Below are positions 63,279 through 64,000 of a DNA stretch of 64,000 nt, one piece after another. The first letter of the stretch is position 1; the number at the start of each line of letters is the position of its first letter. The position numbers were made by a program, and so were the translations under genes. The stretch comes from Serinus canaria. Its lineage: Eukaryota; Chordata; Aves; Passeriformes; Fringillidae. Location: NCBI RefSeq assembly GCF_022539315.1, contig NC_066323.1:4032219-4096218 (forward strand), given 5' to 3'. Below the pieces are notes generated by a model. The model did no database searches and was not told the DNA's origin. It worked only from the letters and a program-made list of their open reading frames with translations.

Positions 63279-64000
63279 CCCAGCATGGTCATTAGGATGA
63301 GCTGCTTGGAGTTAGATAACCAGAAATGAGTTGCTAAGCAATGCTCAGGGAAAATGATTCGGAGAGAACGTCACGGTGTGTGATACCTAAGGAGGGAGAG
63401 ATGTGTGTGTTTAGCAGAAATCATGCTCAGCTACCATGGCACAGCAAGCTGGGCACCAGGGCTGTTGCAGAGAGGAAATGCAGCATTTTGCTCTATGGAT
63501 TATTACTTTTATTATTTACTCCTTTATTGCTGCTTGATGGGTTCTGGAACTTTCAGGGTCTGAGTTTGCAGAGGAGCTCATCTGGAGGATGCATCCTCAG
63601 CCTTCTGTCCTTGGATCTGCATGAATGTGTTTACTCCTCAGTTAAACAGATTTCCATCATTTTGAAAAGCCTGTCAAAACCATTTAGCTATGAAAAATCA
63701 CTAATAACTTTGGATATCTTCAGAAGGAGGGTGTATTTGTGGAACTAATTAGCTCCTGTCAACATATAATGTGAGCCTTTACTTTCTCTGCTGTAGAAAA
63801 CCATTCAACCCCAGCCCTGGGGTTGATGCAGCTGGGCAGCATCAGGACACCAAAGACTTGGAGGGGGATGAGATCTCTGCTGAGCAGTTCAAACTTCCCT
63901 GGCTGCCCATGCTTGGGCATTTGATGTTCAGATCTGGCCCTCAGCATAGACCAAGCTGCGAAATAATTAATCAACAGTACCCTCCTCAGTAAAATTGAAG

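Larger units (their letters stand above)
32480..64000. other. Intergenic region upstream of SLC7A14
   Basis: These 31.5 kb hold no gene I can support. They contain four CR1 fragments, homopolymer runs (also T15 at 48459-48473), small tandem repeats and one strong inverted repeat, listed separately. Open frames up to 220 codons exist but show no recognisable domain or repeated-residue pattern of coding sequence. The stretch 34265-34900 has the look of an old, decayed repeat, but I cannot assign it. Distal enhancers of SLC7A14 could be here but cannot be read by eye. Confidence 0.6.

Noticed and set aside
1..64000. Endogenous retrovirus, CRISPR array, tRNA or rRNA gene
   Set aside because: I saw no LTR pair, no retroviral-type coding frame, no regularly spaced direct repeats and no convincing tRNA or rRNA sequence when reading the window.

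Overview
The window is a vertebrate, almost certainly bird, nuclear sequence. It holds several 5'-truncated CR1 LINE fragments with the sequence typical of bird genomes, GT/AG introns, a CpG-island promoter, and one multi-exon gene that is much more compact than I recall its mammalian counterpart being (about 30 kb against more than 100 kb in human). There are no prokaryotic features, and I recognise no viral coding sequence.

The only protein-coding gene I can support is SLC7A14, on the minus strand. Seven coding exons were joined by hand using split codons and GT/AG sites. They give an uninterrupted 771-codon reading frame plus a stop (ATG at 18177, TAG at 5714-5712), the same length I recall for human SLC7A14. 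The product is a multi-span APC-superfamily protein of the cationic amino acid transporter branch, described elsewhere as lysosomal and enriched in neurons and retina. A non-coding first exon probably lies in the CpG island at about 31290-32480, with a good donor at 31983/31982. Intron 1 is then about 13.7 kb. The second exon carries 89 bases of 5' UTR with a strong-context 7-codon upstream ORF.

Layout: 1-1.7 kb is flanking sequence with no recognised gene. About 1.7-5.7 kb is the likely long 3' UTR of SLC7A14. 5.7-18.2 kb holds the coding exons and introns 2-7. 18.3-32 kb is intron 1, with CR1 debris, a palindromic CRE in a GC-rich patch and a pair of octamer/POU-like sites. 32.5-64 kb is upstream intergenic DNA with CR1 fragments, homopolymer runs and small tandem repeats, and no gene I can defend.

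The most unusual structures not explained by the gene are three. The first is a perfect 25-bp inverted repeat with a 5-nt loop at 63082-63136. The second is a plus-strand TATA box followed by a leucine-rich, signal-peptide-like but ATG-less stretch and a consensus splice donor, inside SLC7A14 intron 2 (15446-15641). The third is a 51-nt uninterrupted T run in intron 4. I found no convincing new multi-gene system.
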